This document shows, piece by piece, positions 16,879 through 26,632 of a DNA stretch of 64,000 bases. The position numbers and the translations under genes were made by a program. Location of the stretch: assembly GCF_900475595.1 (NCBI RefSeq), contig NZ_LS483397.1, forward strand, positions 1,025,001-1,089,000. Reading direction: 5' to 3'. Source of the stretch: Streptococcus uberis (GTDB taxonomy: Bacteria; Bacillota; Bacilli; Lactobacillales; Streptococcaceae). Below the pieces are notes generated by a model that saw nothing but the letters and a program-made list of their open reading frames with translations, did no database searches and had not been told where the DNA came from. Positions within the stretch are counted from its first letter, which is position 1, and each line of letters starts with the position of its first letter.

Positions 16879-18831
16879 TCAATCAAGAACCGTATTCTCT
16901 TCTAGGGTAAACTTAACATTATCTTCAATCCATTGACGACGAGGGGCAGCCTTATCCCCCATTAAAACAGAGACACGACGCTCGGCACGCGCTAAATCAT
17001 CAATGGTAACACGAATCAAAGTTCTGGTTTCAGGATCCATTGTAGTTTCCCATAATTGATCTGCATTCATTTCACCAAGACCTTTATAGCGTTGAAGCAT
17101 AGCACCCTTACCAAACTCTTTACGCAAGTCTTCAAGCTCCCCATCTGTCCAAGCATAAGCCACTTTTTCCGTTTTCCCTTTCCCTTTAGCCATTTTGTAC
17201 AAAGGCGGTAATGCGATATAAACATGGCCTTCTTCAACTAGTGGTCGCATATAACGGTAAAAGAAGGTTAAAAGCAAGGTTTGAATATGAGCACCATCCG
17301 TATCGGCATCGGTCATAATAATAATTTTATCGTAGTTAATATCATCAATAGCGAAATCAGCACCAACACCTGCACCAATTGTATGGACCATGGTATTAAT
17401 TTCTTCGTTTTTGAGAATATCAGCCATCTTGGCCTTCTCTGTATTTAAGACTTTCCCACGTAAAGGTAAAATGGCTTGGAATTTCCGATCTCGACCTTGT
17501 TTAGCTGAACCGCCGGCAGAATCCCCTTCGACTAAGTAAAGCTCATTTTTCTTAGCATTTTTAGATTGGGCTGGGGTCAATTTTCCAGACAACAAGCCCT
17601 TATCTTTTTTATTCTTCTTACCGTTGCGTGACTCGTCTCGTGCCTTACGAGCAGCTTCGCGAGCGTCACGAGCTTTAATAGCTTTACGGACTAAGTTCGT
17701 CGCTAATTCACCATTCTCTAAAAGGAAGAAAGTCAGTTTCTCAGATACAATACCATCAACTACAGGGCGAGCCAAAGGACTGCCAAGCTTATCCTTTGTT
17801 TGCCCTTCAAATTGTAAATGTTGCTCAGGTACTAATATGGAAAGGACGGCAGATAAGCCTTCACGGTAATCTGAACCTTCTAAATTTTTATCTTTTTCTT
17901 TTAAAAGATTGGTTTTACGGGCATAGTCATTCATGACTTTAGTGATAGCAGATTTCAAACCCGTTTCGTGACTACCACCATCTTTAGTACGCACATTGTT
18001 TACAAAAGATAGGATATTGTCTGAAAAGCCATCATTGTATTGAAGGGCAACTTGAACTTGAAAATCTTGGTCTTCTCCTTCAATGTAAATGACAGGAGTC
18101 AGAGTTTCTTTATCTTCATTAAGGTACTCAACAAAGTCTTGAACACCATTTTCATAATGGAATTCTTCAACTTGTGGCTCTTCACCTCTTAAATCCGTCA
18201 ATGACATGCGAACGTCTTTTAAAAGGAATGCTGATTCTTTAAGCCGCTCTGCTATGGTATTAAATTTGAAATCTGTCGTTGAAAAGATGCTATCGTCTGG
18301 CATAAAGGTGACTGTGGTCCCAGTCTTGCTTTTTGCTGCAGTACCAATTTTCTTTAAGGTAGTAACAGGCTTACCACCGTCTTCAAAGCGCTGCTTATAA
18401 ACCGAACCGTCCCGAGTAATTTCAACTTCTAACCATTTGGATAAGGCATTAACCACGGAAGATCCAACACCATGGAGACCTCCAGAAGTTTTATACCCCC
18501 CTTGTCCAAATTTTCCTCCTGCGTGAAGAACCGTAAAGATTACTTGTACGGTTGGAATTCCCATGGCATGCTTCCCTGTAGGCATACCACGTCCACTATC
18601 TGCCACGCTAACAGAACCGTCTTTATTTATGGTTACTTTTATCTCATTCCCAAAACCTGATAATGCCTCATCTACTGCATTATCAACGATTTCCCAAATG
18701 AGATGGTGTAATCCAGTTGCATCTGTTGAACCGATGTACATCCCCGGTCTTTTTCGAACCGCATCAAGTCCTTCTAAGACTTGGATGGCATCGTCATTAT
18801 AATTCGTAATGCTTATTTCTTTTTTAGCCAA
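16879..18831 (-). CDS. parE: DNA topoisomerase IV subunit B
   Basis: The ATPase subunit of topoisomerase IV. It has 650 residues: a GHKL ATPase domain at the N-terminus (EIVDNAVDEALSGFG, DSGRGMP, and the GGLHGVG lid), the transducer domain, and a Toprim domain at about 420-540 (EGDSAGGSAKQGRDR, MTDADTDGAHI). PLRGKVLNTEKA matches the quinolone region. The start codon is TTG at 18831, with a perfect GGAGGT 5 nt upstream; the reading MAKKEISITNYNDDAIQVLEGLDAVR matches family N-termini from this point. It is divergent from plsY. Confidence 0.97.
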   Translation of the reverse strand: MAKKEISITNYNDDAIQVLEGLDAVRKRPGMYIGSTDATGLHHLIWEIVDNAVDEALSGFGNEIKVTINKDGSVSVADSGRGMPTGKHAMGIPTVQVIFTVLHAGGKFGQGGYKTSGGLHGVGSSVVNALSKWLEVEITRDGSVYKQRFEDGGKPVTTLKKIGTAAKSKTGTTVTFMPDDSIFSTTDFKFNTIAERLKESAFLLKDVRMSLTDLRGEEPQVEEFHYENGVQDFVEYLNEDKETLTPVIYIEGEDQDFQVQVALQYNDGFSDNILSFVNNVRTKDGGSHETGLKSAITKVMNDYARKTNLLKEKDKNLEGSDYREGLSAVLSILVPEQHLQFEGQTKDKLGSPLARPVVDGIVSEKLTFFLLENGELATNLVRKAIKARDAREAARKARDESRNGKKNKKDKGLLSGKLTPAQSKNAKKNELYLVEGDSAGGSAKQGRDRKFQAILPLRGKVLNTEKAKMADILKNEEINTMVHTIGAGVGADFAIDDINYDKIIIMTDADTDGAHIQTLLLTFFYRYMRPLVEEGHVYIALPPLYKMAKGKGKTEKVAYAWTDGELEDLRKEFGKGAMLQRYKGLGEMNADQLWETTMDPETRTLIRVTIDDLARAERRVSVLMGDKAAPRRQWIEDNVKFTLEENTVLD

Positions 18832-18950
18832 GAGTGACCTCCAGATTTTTTCATCCTTTTAATCTTACAAGTTTTTTTCAGATTTTGCAAAATTATTTTT
18901 TGATTTCCTCCGAAAATCTGATGACTTTCACGGCTCATTGTGCACCTTTA

Positions 18951-18959
18951 TGGTATAAT
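18951..18959 (+). promoter_or_regulatory. extended -10 promoter 7 nt from the plsY start
   Basis: TGGTATAAT ends at 18959 and the plsY ATG is at 18967. Transcription is predicted to begin at about the A of ATG. Confidence 0.6.
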
Positions 18960-18966
18960 ATGGAAT

Positions 18967-19602
18967 ATGAAAATAACATTACTCATTATCATTGCCTACT
19001 TGTTAGGCTCAATTCCAACCGGATTATGGATTGGACTCTATTTCTATAAAATCAATCTTCGTGAACACGGTTCTGGTAATACCGGTACGACCAATACCTT
19101 TCGTATTTTAGGAGTAAAAGCGGGTCTGATAACCCTATTTGTGGATATTTTAAAAGGAACTATCTCAACAATCTTACCACTTCTTCTTGGTGTGCATAGC
19201 ATATCACCTATTTTGATTGGTTTTTTTGCTGTATTAGGTCATACCTTCCCACTATTTGCTCAATTTAAAGGAGGAAAAGCTGTTGCAACCAGCGCCGGTG
19301 TTCTACTTGGTTTTGCACCACTATTTTTCCTCTTTTTGGCCGTCGTTTTTGTTCTAATATTATACCTCTTTAGCATGATTTCATTGTCTAGCATATTGAC
19401 TGCCGTCGTCGCTGTTATTATGGTTTCTTTGTCACCTTATTTCGGCTTTTTGATACCACATCGCGACCTCGTCTTTGTCCTGACAGTTCTCATGCTAGCT
19501 AGTATCATCATCTACCGCCACATGGATAACATCAAACGCATTCTTGCTAAAAAAGAAAATCTTGTTCCTTGGGGACTCAATCTCTTAAAACAAGCAAAAT
19601 AA
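18967..19602 (+). CDS. plsY: glycerol-3-phosphate acyltransferase PlsY
   Basis: A membrane enzyme that transfers the acyl group of acyl-phosphate to glycerol 3-phosphate, the first step of phospholipid synthesis, working with PlsX. It has 211 residues and about five membrane helices. The three family motifs are present: [20 protein letters not shown](T)FR, and the [15 protein letters not shown] loop. The start is ATG 18967, matching other streptococcal PlsY proteins; an upstream in-frame ATG at 18940 lies before the promoter. There is no ribosome site between promoter and start, so a leaderless mRNA is likely. Confidence 0.96.
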   Translation: MKITLLIIIAYLLGSIPTGLWIGLYFYKINLREHGSGNTGTTNTFRILGVKAGLITLFVDILKGTISTILPLLLGVHSISPILIGFFAVLGHTFPLFAQFKGGKAVATSAGVLLGFAPLFFLFLAVVFVLILYLFSMISLSSILTAVVAVIMVSLSPYFGFLIPHRDLVFVLTVLMLASIIIYRHMDNIKRILAKKENLVPWGLNLLKQAK

Positions 19603-19607
19603 ATCAT

Positions 19608-19636
19608 CCCTCTTCGTATGGAAGAGGGACTTTTTT
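19608..19636 (+). terminator. Rho-independent terminator after plsY
   Basis: CCCTCTTC-GTATG-GAAGAGGG then ACTTTTTT. Confidence 0.87.
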
Positions 19637-20906
19637 AATCTTGAAAAACGACTTGACCATCACAAATAGTGTAATGGACTTTCCCTTTTAGTAAGTCACC
19701 TATAAAGGGTGAATTACTTGCTTTTGAAGCAAATTTGTCTGTCATCAAACGATCTGCATCAGGATCAAAAATCACCAAATCTGCAGGACCATTTTCCGCC
19801 AAATAACCCGCATCAAATTCATAAAGCGAAGCTGGGTTAATAGTCATTTTCTCCAGTAACTCCATTAAGGATAAATGCCCTTCGGCCACCAGATGGGTAA
19901 TCCCTAAAGAAAGAGAGGTTTCAAGCCCAGTCATGCCAGAGGGAGCCTGACAGATATCAGCAACAGCTTTTTCAGACTGATGATGAGGGGCATGATCTGT
20001 CGCAATGACGGAAATAACACCTGATTTCAAACCTTCAATAACAGCCAATCGATCGCTTTCACGACGTAAAGGGGGATTCATCTTGGCATTAGCGCCTGCC
20101 AGTAAGAGCAAATCTTCCGTTTTCGAAAAATGTTGAGGAGCTACTTCAGCCGATACATGAGCACCTAAAGATTGGGCAAAGGCAACTACCTTAACCGATT
20201 CCGCCTTCGATAAATGCTGAATATGCACATGGGCTTGGCAATCATAGGCAATCATGACATCACGCGCAATCATACTGTATTCAGCAACACCAGTCGCCCC
20301 ACAAAAATGAAAAGCCCGCTCTGCAATATCCTCATTAATCCCCAAAATACCGTTAAGTTGCGGATCTTCTTCATGCAAAGAGATAAAGCTTCCTTCCTTC
20401 TTGGCTAAAAGCAGTGCCTCCTTCAACACTTTAGAGCTTTCCAAAGGAATGCCATCATCAGAAAAACCAACAGCTCCCGCCTCCAGCAAAGCTTTAAAAT
20501 CCGTTACCGTTTCGCCATCGAAATGGCGAGTCACACTAGCATTGGCATAAATATGAATAGCTTCTTTTGCTGCGCTTTCCAAAACTTGAGCCAAAACATC
20601 GCAATCGGAAATGACGGGATTGGTATTTGCCATCATAACAACACTTGTGACCCCACCTGCTGCTGCCGCTAAAGCACCCGTATGGATATCTTCTTTGTGG
20701 GTTTGACCAGGCTCTCTAAAATGAACATGAATATCCACCAGACCAGGAGCGACAACTAAACCGGTAGCATCAATCACCTGATCCGCAGCTAGATTTATAC
20801 GATCAGCAATTTGTAGAATACTTTTACCCTCTACTAAAATATCCGCTTTTTGATCAAATCCCGTTTTAGGATCCATAACACGACCATTTTTAATTAATAA
20901 TGTCAT
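19635..20906 (-). CDS. pyrC: dihydroorotase
   Basis: Cyclises N-carbamoyl-aspartate to dihydroorotate in de novo pyrimidine synthesis. It has 423 residues, typical of the class I amidohydrolase form. Metal ligands are visible in [16 protein letters not shown] (about 58-73), the HLSKAESV region, and [10 protein letters not shown] (about 303-312). It lies 15 bp after ung and is probably read with it. The other pyr genes in the window (pyrF, pyrE) are 6 kb away, so the pathway is split into separate transcripts. Confidence 0.97.
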   Translation of the reverse strand: MTLLIKNGRVMDPKTGFDQKADILVEGKSILQIADRINLAADQVIDATGLVVAPGLVDIHVHFREPGQTHKEDIHTGALAAAAGGVTSVVMMANTNPVISDCDVLAQVLESAAKEAIHIYANASVTRHFDGETVTDFKALLEAGAVGFSDDGIPLESSKVLKEALLLAKKEGSFISLHEEDPQLNGILGINEDIAERAFHFCGATGVAEYSMIARDVMIAYDCQAHVHIQHLSKAESVKVVAFAQSLGAHVSAEVAPQHFSKTEDLLLLAGANAKMNPPLRRESDRLAVIEGLKSGVISVIATDHAPHHQSEKAVADICQAPSGMTGLETSLSLGITHLVAEGHLSLMELLEKMTINPASLYEFDAGYLAENGPADLVIFDPDADRLMTDKFASKASNSPFIGDLLKGKVHYTICDGQVVFQD

Positions 20907-20921
20907 TTGATTCCTTTCTCG

Positions 20922-21575
20922 CTACTGTAACCAATCAATCGGCTCTAATTGATTTTCTTTTAGGAAGGCATTGCATTTTGAAAAGGGACGACTGCCAAAG
21001 AAGCCTCTATAAGCCGACAAAGGGCTAGGATGAGCACTTTCAATCACCAAATGCTTGGGATTGGTAATGAATGCTTTCTTTTTACGGGCAAAGCCTCCCC
21101 AAAGGATAAAGACCACTGGGCTTTCTTTTGCATTAGCAAGTTGAATAACAGCATCTGTAAAAGGTTCCCAAATCAATCCTGCATGAGCATTGGCTTGGTG
21201 TTCTGGTACGGTTAAGCAAGCATTAAGCAATAAAACCCCTTGTTTAGCCCAGGAAGTTAAATCATGATGATCTCGTTTGCCAATATCCTCTGATAACTCT
21301 TTTAAAATATTTTGTAAAGAAGGTGGGGCTGCAATAGAGTCAGGAACTGAAAAGGATAAGCCTTGGGCTTGTCCAGGACCATGATAAGGGTCTTGTCCCA
21401 GAATTAAGACTTTTAAGTCTTCATATGGGGTTTCGGTTAAGGCCTTAAAAATATGCTCTCGCTTTGGATAAACTCTACCTTGACTATAAACCTGGTCAAG
21501 GAATTGGTTGATACGAGCAAAGTAATCAGGAGGTAGGCTCTCCTTAATTTTTCGGTGCCAAGTTGAATGTTCCAT
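20922..21575 (-). CDS. ung: uracil-DNA glycosylase
   Basis: Removes uracil from DNA at the start of base-excision repair. It has 217 residues. The water-activating loop [13 protein letters not shown] (about 60-72), the uracil-binding block LLLNACLTV, and the DNA-intercalating loop [13 protein letters not shown] (about 181-193) are all intact. It is the first gene of a probable ung-pyrC pair. The start ATG has AAAGGTG just upstream. There are no odd features. Confidence 0.98.
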   Translation of the reverse strand: MEHSTWHRKIKESLPPDYFARINQFLDQVYSQGRVYPKREHIFKALTETPYEDLKVLILGQDPYHGPGQAQGLSFSVPDSIAAPPSLQNILKELSEDIGKRDHHDLTSWAKQGVLLLNACLTVPEHQANAHAGLIWEPFTDAVIQLANAKESPVVFILWGGFARKKKAFITNPKHLVIESAHPSPLSAYRGFFGSRPFSKCNAFLKENQLEPIDWLQ

Positions 21576-21640
21576 AAATCACCTTTCTATCACATGAATT
21601 CCAGTCAATCACTTGGCTCTATTTTAACATAAAGCAAAAA

Positions 21641-21670
21641 GAAAACCCTAGAAAAATAAGATTTCTAGGG
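21641..21670 (-). terminator. Rho-independent terminator after the amino-acid permease gene
   Basis: On the minus strand CCCTAGAAA-TCTTATT-TTTCTAGGG then TTTTCTTTTT. Confidence 0.88.
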
Positions 21671-21690
21671 AAAATATTCGTTTTTTATCC

Positions 21691-22350
21691 TTATGTTGGA
21701 ATGCGTAACCTGTCTTCTAAGTAGGATTGAAATCTTTCAAAGAGATAACAAAGAACCCAATAAATGAAAGCTACCAATATATACATGGACATGTAATCCC
21801 ATTCTCTACCACCAACTATTTTGGCATTTTGAAAAATGTCTGGAACTGTAATCATTGCGGCTAAAGACGAACTTTTAATCATATCAACCACTACATTACC
21901 AAGCGGAGGAATGGCTATTCTAAGAGCTTGAGGAAGAATCACTTTTTGAATAACACGCTTCTTACTGATACCTAAAGCTTGAGCTGCCTCCCATTGACCA
22001 TGATCTACCGCATTAATGGAAGATCTGAAAATTTCAGATATATAGGCTGAACTAACCAAAGAAAAACCAATATAGGCACATAATAGGGCTGGCAACTGGA
22101 GATTAAAATAGGGCATGCCAAAATATAACATAAATAGGACAACTATCATTGGAACACCCCGCATGATAGAGACATAAACTTTAACCATCTTTTGCAAGAT
22201 CCTATGCTGCGATCTGCCCATTATGGCTAATAAAATCCCTAAAGTCACACCAGTCATAAAACTCAAGGCCGAGATTCCAATAGTGTAAGGTAAGCCTGAT
22301 AAGACAAACCAGAGGCTATCCTTCATTAAATTAAAGTCAATAAATTTCAT
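21691..22350 (-). CDS. amino-acid ABC transporter permease
   Basis: A 219-residue permease of the HisM/GlnP type with about five membrane helices. The ATPase-docking EAA loop reads EAAQALGISKKRVIQKVILPQ (about 138-158), and the HEAA family N-terminus LSGLPYTIGISALSFMTG is present. It follows the binding-protein gene by 20 bp. No ATPase gene accompanies the pair, and the operon ends at a strong hairpin, so the ATPase must be supplied from elsewhere. The substrate is a polar amino acid or cystine-like compound; which one cannot be told. Confidence 0.92.
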   Translation of the reverse strand: MKFIDFNLMKDSLWFVLSGLPYTIGISALSFMTGVTLGILLAIMGRSQHRILQKMVKVYVSIMRGVPMIVVLFMLYFGMPYFNLQLPALLCAYIGFSLVSSAYISEIFRSSINAVDHGQWEAAQALGISKKRVIQKVILPQALRIAIPPLGNVVVDMIKSSSLAAMITVPDIFQNAKIVGGREWDYMSMYILVAFIYWVLCYLFERFQSYLEDRLRIPT

Positions 22351-22370
22351 TTCAATGACCTTAGACCTGA

Positions 22371-23219
22371 CTATTCGACATCAGAAACATCAATCGTTTT
22401 AAAGTCGTATTTTTTCTCTTTAGACACATCTTGTCCAGCAAAGAATTCTTTAGATAACTTGGTTAAGGTACCATCTTTTTCCATGTCTGCTAATGCTTCA
22501 TTCATTTTCTTTTGTAGCACTTTATTATCCAGTTTCAAAGCAAAGTTGGCTTGTGAAGGATTATAATAAACGCCTTTTAAGACTTTAACAGGAATATCTG
22601 GTAATGCTTTACTTGCCATGGTTTGAAGGTAATAATCGTTCAAGATAACATCTGTACGACCATTGGCAACATCTTCAAGATAAACATCATTGGTCACATT
22701 ATCATAAATGACTAATTCTGCTCCAAATTTTTTGGCCACTTTCATATAAGATGTCGTAGAAGCACCCGCTGCTTTTTTCCCCTTAAGGTCTTTCAAGGAT
22801 TTAATACCAGAATCATCTGATTGACGGACAATCATTGAACCATAGGAATATTTGTGAGCATCTGTATAAAGGAATTTCTTAGCATTTTTGCTGTCTTTCT
22901 CAATAGAATAACCAGCAACATCAATTTGACCACTGTTTAAGGCTGATAACATACCGTCAACACCCATTTCAGTAAAGTCGATTTTTAAACCAAGACGTTT
23001 CCCAATTTCTTTTAAAATTTCGACATCATAGCCCGTTAGTTTATTGCTTTTATCATGATAAGACTGTGGAAAGAGGGTTCCAGAAGTTGCAACTTTTAAA
23101 CTGCCTTTTTTCTCAATCTTATCCCATTGAGCTTGACCATTGGCATCTGACTTGGAAGAACATGCTCCAAGAACAAGTAGGGAAAAAGCTAAACTAAGAT
23201 AGATAAATAATTTTTTCAT
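22371..23219 (-). CDS. amino-acid ABC transporter substrate-binding lipoprotein
   Basis: A 282-residue family 3 solute-binding protein. The signal peptide ends in the lipobox LGAC at about residue 20. The mature part has the usual two lobes, including LTGYDVEILKEIGKRLGLKIDFTEMG and the hinge region LKDLKGKKAAGASTTSY. It is most like cystine/polar amino-acid binding proteins. It has a strong AAAAGGAG site and an extended -10 (TGGTATACT) upstream, and is the first gene of a two-gene unit with the permease. Confidence 0.93.
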   Translation of the reverse strand: MKKLFIYLSLAFSLLVLGACSSKSDANGQAQWDKIEKKGSLKVATSGTLFPQSYHDKSNKLTGYDVEILKEIGKRLGLKIDFTEMGVDGMLSALNSGQIDVAGYSIEKDSKNAKKFLYTDAHKYSYGSMIVRQSDDSGIKSLKDLKGKKAAGASTTSYMKVAKKFGAELVIYDNVTNDVYLEDVANGRTDVILNDYYLQTMASKALPDIPVKVLKGVYYNPSQANFALKLDNKVLQKKMNEALADMEKDGTLTKLSKEFFAGQDVSKEKKYDFKTIDVSDVE

Positions 23220-23250
23220 TAGAAAAACAACTCCTTTTTTTAATATCCTT

Positions 23251-23259
23251 AGTATACCA
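23251..23259 (-). promoter_or_regulatory. extended -10 promoter of the amino-acid transporter pair
   Basis: TGGTATACT on the minus strand, about 31 nt upstream of the binding-protein start codon. Confidence 0.6.
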
Positions 23260-23289
23260 TTCCCTATAAAGATACAGAATGAGAATGCT

Positions 23290-23330
23290 TACAAAAAACA
23301 AGAACCTATCCTATAATAGATTCTTGTTAT
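23290..23330 (-). terminator. Rho-independent terminator after the amidase gene
   Basis: On the minus strand AACAAGAA..TTCTTGTT, with an inner CTAT/ATAG pair, followed by TTTTTTG. Confidence 0.8.
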
Positions 23331-23336
23331 TATATA

Positions 23337-24794
23337 TCAATTTTTCATTTCAAAACATCCAGCTGCTTCAAACTGCTCCGCAAGATTTAATAAAAGGTCT
23401 TCTCTCCCTTTAGCTGCCATAAACTGAACCCCAAGTGGGTATTTATCTTGGACCAAATAAAGTGGTAAAGATAATGCTGGCAGACCAGTTAGATTGGCCA
23501 GAGGAGTATAGGGATTGAGGGCTAAGCCTTTGGTGAACATGCTTTTCACTAACTGCAATTGCTCCTTGCTAGAATAAACTTCCGCCTGCGCAAGCTTTTC
23601 CCTTAAGGCAGGATCAGGATCAAGTTGACCATGTTTAGGGGCAATATCATGTGTTGCGGGAGTTATCAGAATATCGTAGTCCGTTAGAAACTGAGACATG
23701 ATAGCACTATAAGTATCCCAAGCAGAAATGATTCTAGAATAGTCTTTTGCAGGAAGATCCTGGCCAGCTTGAAGAATAGCCCAGGTCATGGTTTCCATAT
23801 CAGTCTTCTCAACAGGACGCCCTATAGCCTCTTCAATCTGATCAAACATGGCTGCTGTCTCAGCAGCATTCATAAAGTAATAAGAATCAATCAAGGCTTC
23901 CATATCAAGTGGTAAATCCTTGATTGGAGTAACTTCATGTCCCTGACTGACCAAGAAAGTTGTTGCCTTGTTTAAGGCTTGATTAACATGGTCAGAAAAA
24001 GCATTTCCATGCCAATCTTGGGTCAAAAGAGCTACTTTCAGGGGTTTAAGTGGTGTTTGGAAGAGATCCTTTTCACTTAATTTTGGTAAAGGAAATGGCC
24101 CTTCCATTTGGCAATCTTGTAAGTGATAGAGCAATGTCTTGGTATCACGAACTGATTTGGTTAAAGCAAAATGTACCGAAGCTCCCTGCCAACTACGGAA
24201 GGAAGTTGGTCCCGTCGGAATACGACCTCGACTGGGTTTCAAACCAATCAAACCATTAAAAGAAGCTGGAATACGAATAGAACCACCACCATCACTAGCA
24301 GCGGAAATAGTAGTCACACCTGATGTTATCAAAGCCGCTGCTCCTCCAGAAGAGCCACCCGCATTACGACTGGGATCAAAAGAAAGATTAACAGGCCCAT
24401 TAGCTTTACTATCACTAATATTCTTGAAACCAAATTCTGGGACATTGCTTTTGCCTAAAATGATAAATCCTAAATCTTGTAGACGTTTGACATAGGTGCT
24501 AGTAATCTTTGAAATATTATTTTGGAAAAGGGCAGAGCCTGAAGCGGCTGGCATACCAGTTAATTCTTGTCCTAAATCCTTAATAAAAATGGGAACACCC
24601 CCAAATGGCAAGCCAGAAAAATCTCTATGCTTTGCTTCTTCTAAAGCTTCTTCATAACGCGTTGAAACAATAGCATTGAGTTGTGGATTGAGTTCTTTTG
24701 CTTTGGAAATAGCTGTTTGAACAAGTTCTAAGGGAGTTACTTCTTTATGGCGTACGGCATCGGCCATAGCTGTTGCATCTTGATAATTAATCAT
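23337..24794 (-). CDS. amidase-signature family protein
   Basis: A 485-residue member of the amidase-signature superfamily. The Ser-cisSer-Lys triad is recognisable: lysine in GVPIFIKDL (about 65-73) and the serine-rich signature NAGGSSGGAAALITSGV (about 145-160), followed by DGGGSIRIPASFNGLIGLKPSRGRIP. It resembles GatA, but no gatB or gatC is nearby and a separate gatCAB operon is expected elsewhere, so it is more likely a catabolic or peptide amidase. It begins 1 bp after the PEBP stop codon, which suggests translational coupling. The substrate is unknown. Confidence 0.9.
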   Translation of the reverse strand: MINYQDATAMADAVRHKEVTPLELVQTAISKAKELNPQLNAIVSTRYEEALEEAKHRDFSGLPFGGVPIFIKDLGQELTGMPAASGSALFQNNISKITSTYVKRLQDLGFIILGKSNVPEFGFKNISDSKANGPVNLSFDPSRNAGGSSGGAAALITSGVTTISAASDGGGSIRIPASFNGLIGLKPSRGRIPTGPTSFRSWQGASVHFALTKSVRDTKTLLYHLQDCQMEGPFPLPKLSEKDLFQTPLKPLKVALLTQDWHGNAFSDHVNQALNKATTFLVSQGHEVTPIKDLPLDMEALIDSYYFMNAAETAAMFDQIEEAIGRPVEKTDMETMTWAILQAGQDLPAKDYSRIISAWDTYSAIMSQFLTDYDILITPATHDIAPKHGQLDPDPALREKLAQAEVYSSKEQLQLVKSMFTKGLALNPYTPLANLTGLPALSLPLYLVQDKYPLGVQFMAAKGREDLLLNLAEQFEAAGCFEMKN

Positions 24795-24795
24795 C

Positions 24796-25296
24796 TTAGT
24801 ATTCTCCTACTAATATTAGTTCAGCCTTAGCTAATTGGTGTTTTGCAACTTCATCATATAAATGGTTCAAGAAAAACCCATTTTCTAAAGATAACATGTC
24901 ATCTAAGGCATAGACCGTTAAGTGATAACGATGATCCTTATCAGGCGGCTTAGGGCCAATATATTGTTGATCAATACTTTTGACCTGTTCTGGTAAAAAT
25001 TTGCTGACTAGGCTATTTTTACCTTCTAAATGGTGACTATCCTCTATGGAAAAATTCTCTGGAATAGTCGTCATTTGAACAGGGACATTGGCTACTAACC
25101 AGTGAATATAGGGAAAACCACAAACTGGAACGGCATCATAATCAATAAAGGTCCATGCCAGACTCTTGGTTCCTTCCGGTAAGTCACTAATTTGAAAGGG
25201 AAAAGATTTAATGGCCATTCCATGAATCGTTTCACTGGCTTTTTTAGCATAAGCATCTGGTAATATCGCGTCGACAAATGCATGTGATAATTTCAT
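24796..25296 (-). CDS. YbhB/YbcL family (PEBP-like) protein
   Basis: A 166-residue protein of the phosphatidylethanolamine-binding/Raf-kinase-inhibitor-like fold. The segment SLAWTFIDYDAVPVCGFPYIHWLVANVP corresponds to the ligand-pocket motif of bacterial YbhB proteins, and IGPKPPDKDHRYHLTVYALD to the second conserved motif. The usual DPDAP is changed to DYDAV. I prefer ATG 25296 (MKLSHAF) over an in-frame GTG at 25311. No export signal is seen. It is coupled to the amidase gene downstream. The biochemical role of bacterial members is not settled. Confidence 0.82.
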   Translation of the reverse strand: MKLSHAFVDAILPDAYAKKASETIHGMAIKSFPFQISDLPEGTKSLAWTFIDYDAVPVCGFPYIHWLVANVPVQMTTIPENFSIEDSHHLEGKNSLVSKFLPEQVKSIDQQYIGPKPPDKDHRYHLTVYALDDMLSLENGFFLNHLYDEVAKHQLAKAELILVGEY

Positions 25297-25330
25297 CTTA
25301 ATAGTTCTCACTTTCTTTTAGCTGAGATTC

Positions 25331-25711
25331 TTACAATGGTATAGTTTCAGTATAAACCACTTTGTCCTCTAAATCAAAGTATCTACATGTTTTTGTCACT
25401 AAATCAACAACCCATCTGCAAACACCATTTGTCGCACAATCCTGACAAAAGGTAGGAATATCAGTTTCTTTAGCTTGATGGTTTCTCAATTTCTCTAAAA
25501 ATTGACTAGGATCACTCTTAGATTTAACATTTTCAACTTGATATGCTGGCAAATCACACTTTTGGCCATTTTTTGTCACATAAGCAGCCTGGCCTGTTTG
25601 AATATTAATTGCATATGTGACAATACCTAAAGCAATATAAGCCTTAACCAATGAAGGAAAATCATTCCCTGAAAATCTTTCTTGCGCGGCGATAATGTCG
25701 TCTCTCAACAT
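25331..25711 (-). CDS. DUF1398 family protein
   Basis: A 126-residue protein. The C-terminal block PTFCQDCATNGVCRWVVDLVTKTCRYFD matches the conserved end of DUF1398 proteins, where a GVxxWxVDL..xxCxYYD pattern is typical; the middle LGIVTYAINIQTGQAAYVTKNG also fits. Four cysteines cluster near the end (two as CQDC), which might bind a metal, but this is only a guess. It lies 34 bp upstream of the PEBP gene and may be co-transcribed with it. Function unknown. Confidence 0.75.
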   Translation of the reverse strand: MLRDDIIAAQERFSGNDFPSLVKAYIALGIVTYAINIQTGQAAYVTKNGQKCDLPAYQVENVKSKSDPSQFLEKLRNHQAKETDIPTFCQDCATNGVCRWVVDLVTKTCRYFDLEDKVVYTETIPL

Positions 25712-25781
25712 ATCAAACTCCTTCTTCTCTGAACTATTTTCTCTATTAAACCATAAGCTTTTGCCAATGGCTAGATAAAAG

Positions 25782-25804
25782 AAAAAAACAAGGAAAAGCT
25801 TGTT
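25782..25804 (-). terminator. Rho-independent terminator after the GNAT gene
   Basis: On the minus strand AAAACAAG-CTTTTC-CTTGTTTT then TTTCTTTT, next to the stop codon. Confidence 0.78.
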
Positions 25805-26554
25805 TTAATTTCTATCTGAACTTCTCAATGCTGTCCAATAATAAGAGACTTCTTCATAACCTTGATGTTGATACATATTACGATTGATTTCTTCAGCTAT
25901 AAGTATAGCTGACGGGAAGCCGTCACTGGCTACTTTTTGTAAAGCAGAGCCTATACCTTGACCACGATAGTTTTCCTTTACCGAAAAATCATCCATTTCA
26001 ACAAACTGACCATAGTCCCATGCCGTTAAATCACCAATAATTTGATTGCCATCAAATGCAAGATAAACAGTAGAACCTGGTTCAGGCAGGTGCTTTTCAT
26101 TAAAAACAAGCATTTCATCTGCATAGGCTTTACCATAGGCCAGGTTTTGTTGGTATTTGTATTCTAAGTAGCACTTTCTATTATCAACACTTAAGGGACG
26201 AATACTAATCCCATTTACTGCCTGTTTACTCAAAGAAAGATTATCAATGGAGCAAGTGAAAATAAGGTGTTTTTCTAAGTGAAAACCAGCAACTCTCAAA
26301 TGATTCTGAATTTCACCAGGAAGGTCCACTTTTTCTGGGAAAAAGAGCATGGCATAATCAGTTGGATAATCCTTTTGCTCAACTTTCAAATAGAGAAGAT
26401 CTTCCTTGAGACTAACTAAGCTTGGCAATACCTTATAATCTAGATAGTTGGAATAATAACGGGTTGGCCTGGTCTCATCCTTTAAATGATAAAAACGATC
26501 ATTTTCAAAATAAACCTGTGAATAGGAATAAAGTAACTTTTTATAGGTCATCAT
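25805..26554 (-). CDS. GNAT family N-acetyltransferase
   Basis: A 249-residue protein. The C-terminal part (about 115-245) is a GNAT domain with the acetyl-CoA pyrophosphate loop NYRGQGIGSALQK (about 196-208). The first 110 residues are an extra domain without a recognisable motif. The start ATG follows GGAGCAA closely. It is set apart from pyrE by 78 bp and ends at its own hairpin. The acceptor is unknown. Confidence 0.85.
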   Translation of the reverse strand: MMTYKKLLYSYSQVYFENDRFYHLKDETRPTRYYSNYLDYKVLPSLVSLKEDLLYLKVEQKDYPTDYAMLFFPEKVDLPGEIQNHLRVAGFHLEKHLIFTCSIDNLSLSKQAVNGISIRPLSVDNRKCYLEYKYQQNLAYGKAYADEMLVFNEKHLPEPGSTVYLAFDGNQIIGDLTAWDYGQFVEMDDFSVKENYRGQGIGSALQKVASDGFPSAILIAEEINRNMYQHQGYEEVSYYWTALRSSDRN

Positions 26555-26632
26555 TTGCTCCTTCTTGTCAGACTCATTTTATCTCATAACGGATATGATA
26601 TCAAAAAAGAAAAGCTTTTAAAATCTAATATC

